Source: Omnitrophica WOR_2 bacterium RIFCSPLOWO2_12_FULL_46_30 (GTDB taxonomy: Bacteria > Omnitrophota > Gorgyraeia > Gygaellales > UBA12090). From it: a stretch of 6,197 nt of DNA. Where the stretch lies: NCBI GenBank assembly GCA_001805845.1, contig MHHA01000038.1, positions 1-6,197 on the forward strand. The letters run 5' to 3'. The translations under genes were made by a program, and so were the position numbers. Shown one piece after another: positions 5,531 to 6,197 of the stretch. The notes below the pieces were generated by a model. That model did not search any database. It had not been told where the DNA came from and saw only the letters and a list, made by a program, of their open reading frames with translations. Position 1 is the stretch's first letter. Each line of letters opens with the position of its first letter.

Positions 5531-6082
5531 ATGAGCAAGCAGCGCTTGAGAAATCGTATGTTGCAAAAATTAAAGAATCAGAAGGAGGAAGAACGCAAAA
5601 GAAAGTCACTGGCGATAAAAGAAAAACTTTTTCGTTTGAAAGCATTTAAACAGGCAAAGACAATTATGTTTTATCTTGCGCTGAAATCAGAGGTCAGCAC
5701 GCGCTTAATGATTGAGGGGGCAATTAGGTTAGGAAAGAAAGTTGCAGTTCCGACTTGCGATATAAAGGCAAAAAAGCTCATTCCCTGTTTAGTTACCGGT
5801 AGAGGGGCGGATGACTTCAAGAAAGGGGCGCATTGCATTGATGAGCCTTCTTCTCAGGAGCCGGTTCCCAAAGAAGCTATTGATTTGTTTATCGTTCCGG
5901 GTTTAGCCTTTGACGCCAGAGGCAACCGCTTAGGAAGGGGGCTGGGCTATTACGACAGGTTTTTAAGCAGCCTTCCCGGCGGGGCGCCGAAGATCGGTTT
6001 GGCCTTTAAATTTCAAGTCCTGAAACGCCTTCCTCATCATCTACCTCACGATATCCGCGTAGATAAAGTCCTCTTTGCCTGA
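5531..6082 (+). CDS. fthC: 5-formyltetrahydrofolate cyclo-ligase
   Basis: This enzyme (MTHFS, YgfA family) uses ATP to convert 5-formyl-THF to 5,10-methenyl-THF, returning a stored or inhibitory folate to the one-carbon pool. It has 183 residues, a normal length. A basic, helical N-terminus (1-40, with the RxxxL...EEERKRKS pattern) leads into TIMFYLALKSEVST (44-57), then KKVAVPTCD (69-77), LFIVPGLAFDARGNRLGRGLGYYDRFL (119-145) with the glycine-rich GRGLGYYDRFL signature, IGLAFKFQ (155-162) and HDIRVDKV (173-180). The C-terminus stops three residues after VDKV, slightly shorter than the common VDxIITE ending. The start lies nine bases after the scaffold stop with only a weak AAG upstream, so coupling is likely. 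In Proteobacteria this gene commonly follows 6S RNA; here rarA, the metV-like gene and the scaffold gene lie between them. Confidence 0.95.
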   Translation: MSKQRLRNRMLQKLKNQKEEERKRKSLAIKEKLFRLKAFKQAKTIMFYLALKSEVSTRLMIEGAIRLGKKVAVPTCDIKAKKLIPCLVTGRGADDFKKGAHCIDEPSSQEPVPKEAIDLFIVPGLAFDARGNRLGRGLGYYDRFLSSLPGGAPKIGLAFKFQVLKRLPHHLPHDIRVDKVLFA

Positions 6083-6118
6083 AAGCTTCGCCTGAAGCTT
6101 TGCTTGAAGCTGTCTGCA
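6083..6118. repeat. Tandem 12-base repeat and hairpin after fthC
   Basis: AAGCTTCGCCTG (6083-6094) is followed by AAGCTTTGCTTG (6095-6106), with two differences, and by a partial third unit starting AAGCTG (6107). Because the unit is self-complementary, AAAGCTTC (6082-6089) also pairs fully with GAAGCTTT (6094-6101) around a four-base loop. There is no T run, so terminator function is doubtful. It begins at the last base of the fthC stop codon. Confidence 0.55.
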
Positions 6119-6141
6119 GGTATAGGGAGGAAAAATAACCA

Positions 6142-6197
6142 ATGATAATATCAATTGTTATAGCCATAATTATTTCCCTGGCTTCAGCCTCTCTCGG
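6142..6197 (+). CDS. Start of a membrane-anchored protein, possibly ribonuclease Y (3' truncated)
   Basis: An AGGGAGG ribosome binding site (6124-6130) lies 11 bases before an ATG that opens a frame running off the window. The 18 complete codons read MIISIVIAIIISLASASL, one hydrophobic N-terminal segment with no charged residue. RNase Y, a membrane-tethered KH/HD-domain endoribonuclease, begins with just such a helix, and its gene often follows fthC in several bacterial groups, so rny is my leading guess. With so few residues, any single-pass membrane or secreted protein is possible, so no symbol is given. Confidence 0.5.
   Translation, partial: MIISIVIAIIISLASASL

Noticed and set aside
1..6197. 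CRISPR array, transposase, phage or defence genes
   Set aside because: No regularly spaced direct repeats and no recognisable mobile or immune proteins appear on either strand. All convincing genes are housekeeping families.

Overview
The window looks like one end of a bacterial contig carrying ordinary housekeeping genes, all on the + strand. The source is probably an uncultivated anaerobe; Omnitrophota or a related PVC-side lineage is my best guess. Four things suggest this: a PheT subunit that lacks the tRNA-binding OB-fold domain; a 'PAGRQ' palindromic repeat read in frame inside pheT; a MetV-type methylene-tetrahydrofolate reductase partner of the Wood-Ljungdahl kind; and an intergenic space packed with palindromic repeats. 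The taxonomic call is inference from memory of protein families and was not computed.

Layout. Positions 2-661 hold the 3' end of pheS, which shares its last base with the first base of pheT (661-2715). Together they encode phenylalanyl-tRNA synthetase. The gap 2716-3086 contains no convincing protein gene but is full of structure. A near-consensus sigma70-type promoter (TTGATT-17-TATACT) drives a 6S RNA gene (ssrS, about 2796-2974) that ends in a T8 run. Two back-to-back hairpins then fill the space up to rarA, and the second locks up the only purine-rich ribosome binding site of rarA. After rarA (3087-4418), a possible extended -10 promoter lies immediately upstream of a tightly packed set: metV-like (4471-5124), an IscU/NifU-type scaffold (5126-5521, 1-base gap) and 5-formyl-THF cyclo-ligase (5531-6082). 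A short tandem repeat/hairpin separates this set from the start of a membrane-anchored protein at 6142, which may be RNase Y.

How the genes fit together. pheST is translation. 6S RNA is the global RNA polymerase regulator. RarA acts at stalled replication forks. MetV and the cyclo-ligase both act on folate-bound one-carbon units, and the scaffold protein between them could supply Fe-S clusters to the cysteine-rich MetV. The 6S RNA/cyclo-ligase linkage known from Proteobacteria and the 6S RNA/rarA linkage known from Firmicutes are both echoed here.

I found no defence system, CRISPR array, transposase or plainly novel multi-gene system. The points most worth a second look are the 6S RNA gene with its structured downstream leader, the domain-deleted PheT with an in-frame repeat, and the metV/scaffold/cyclo-ligase cluster without metF.
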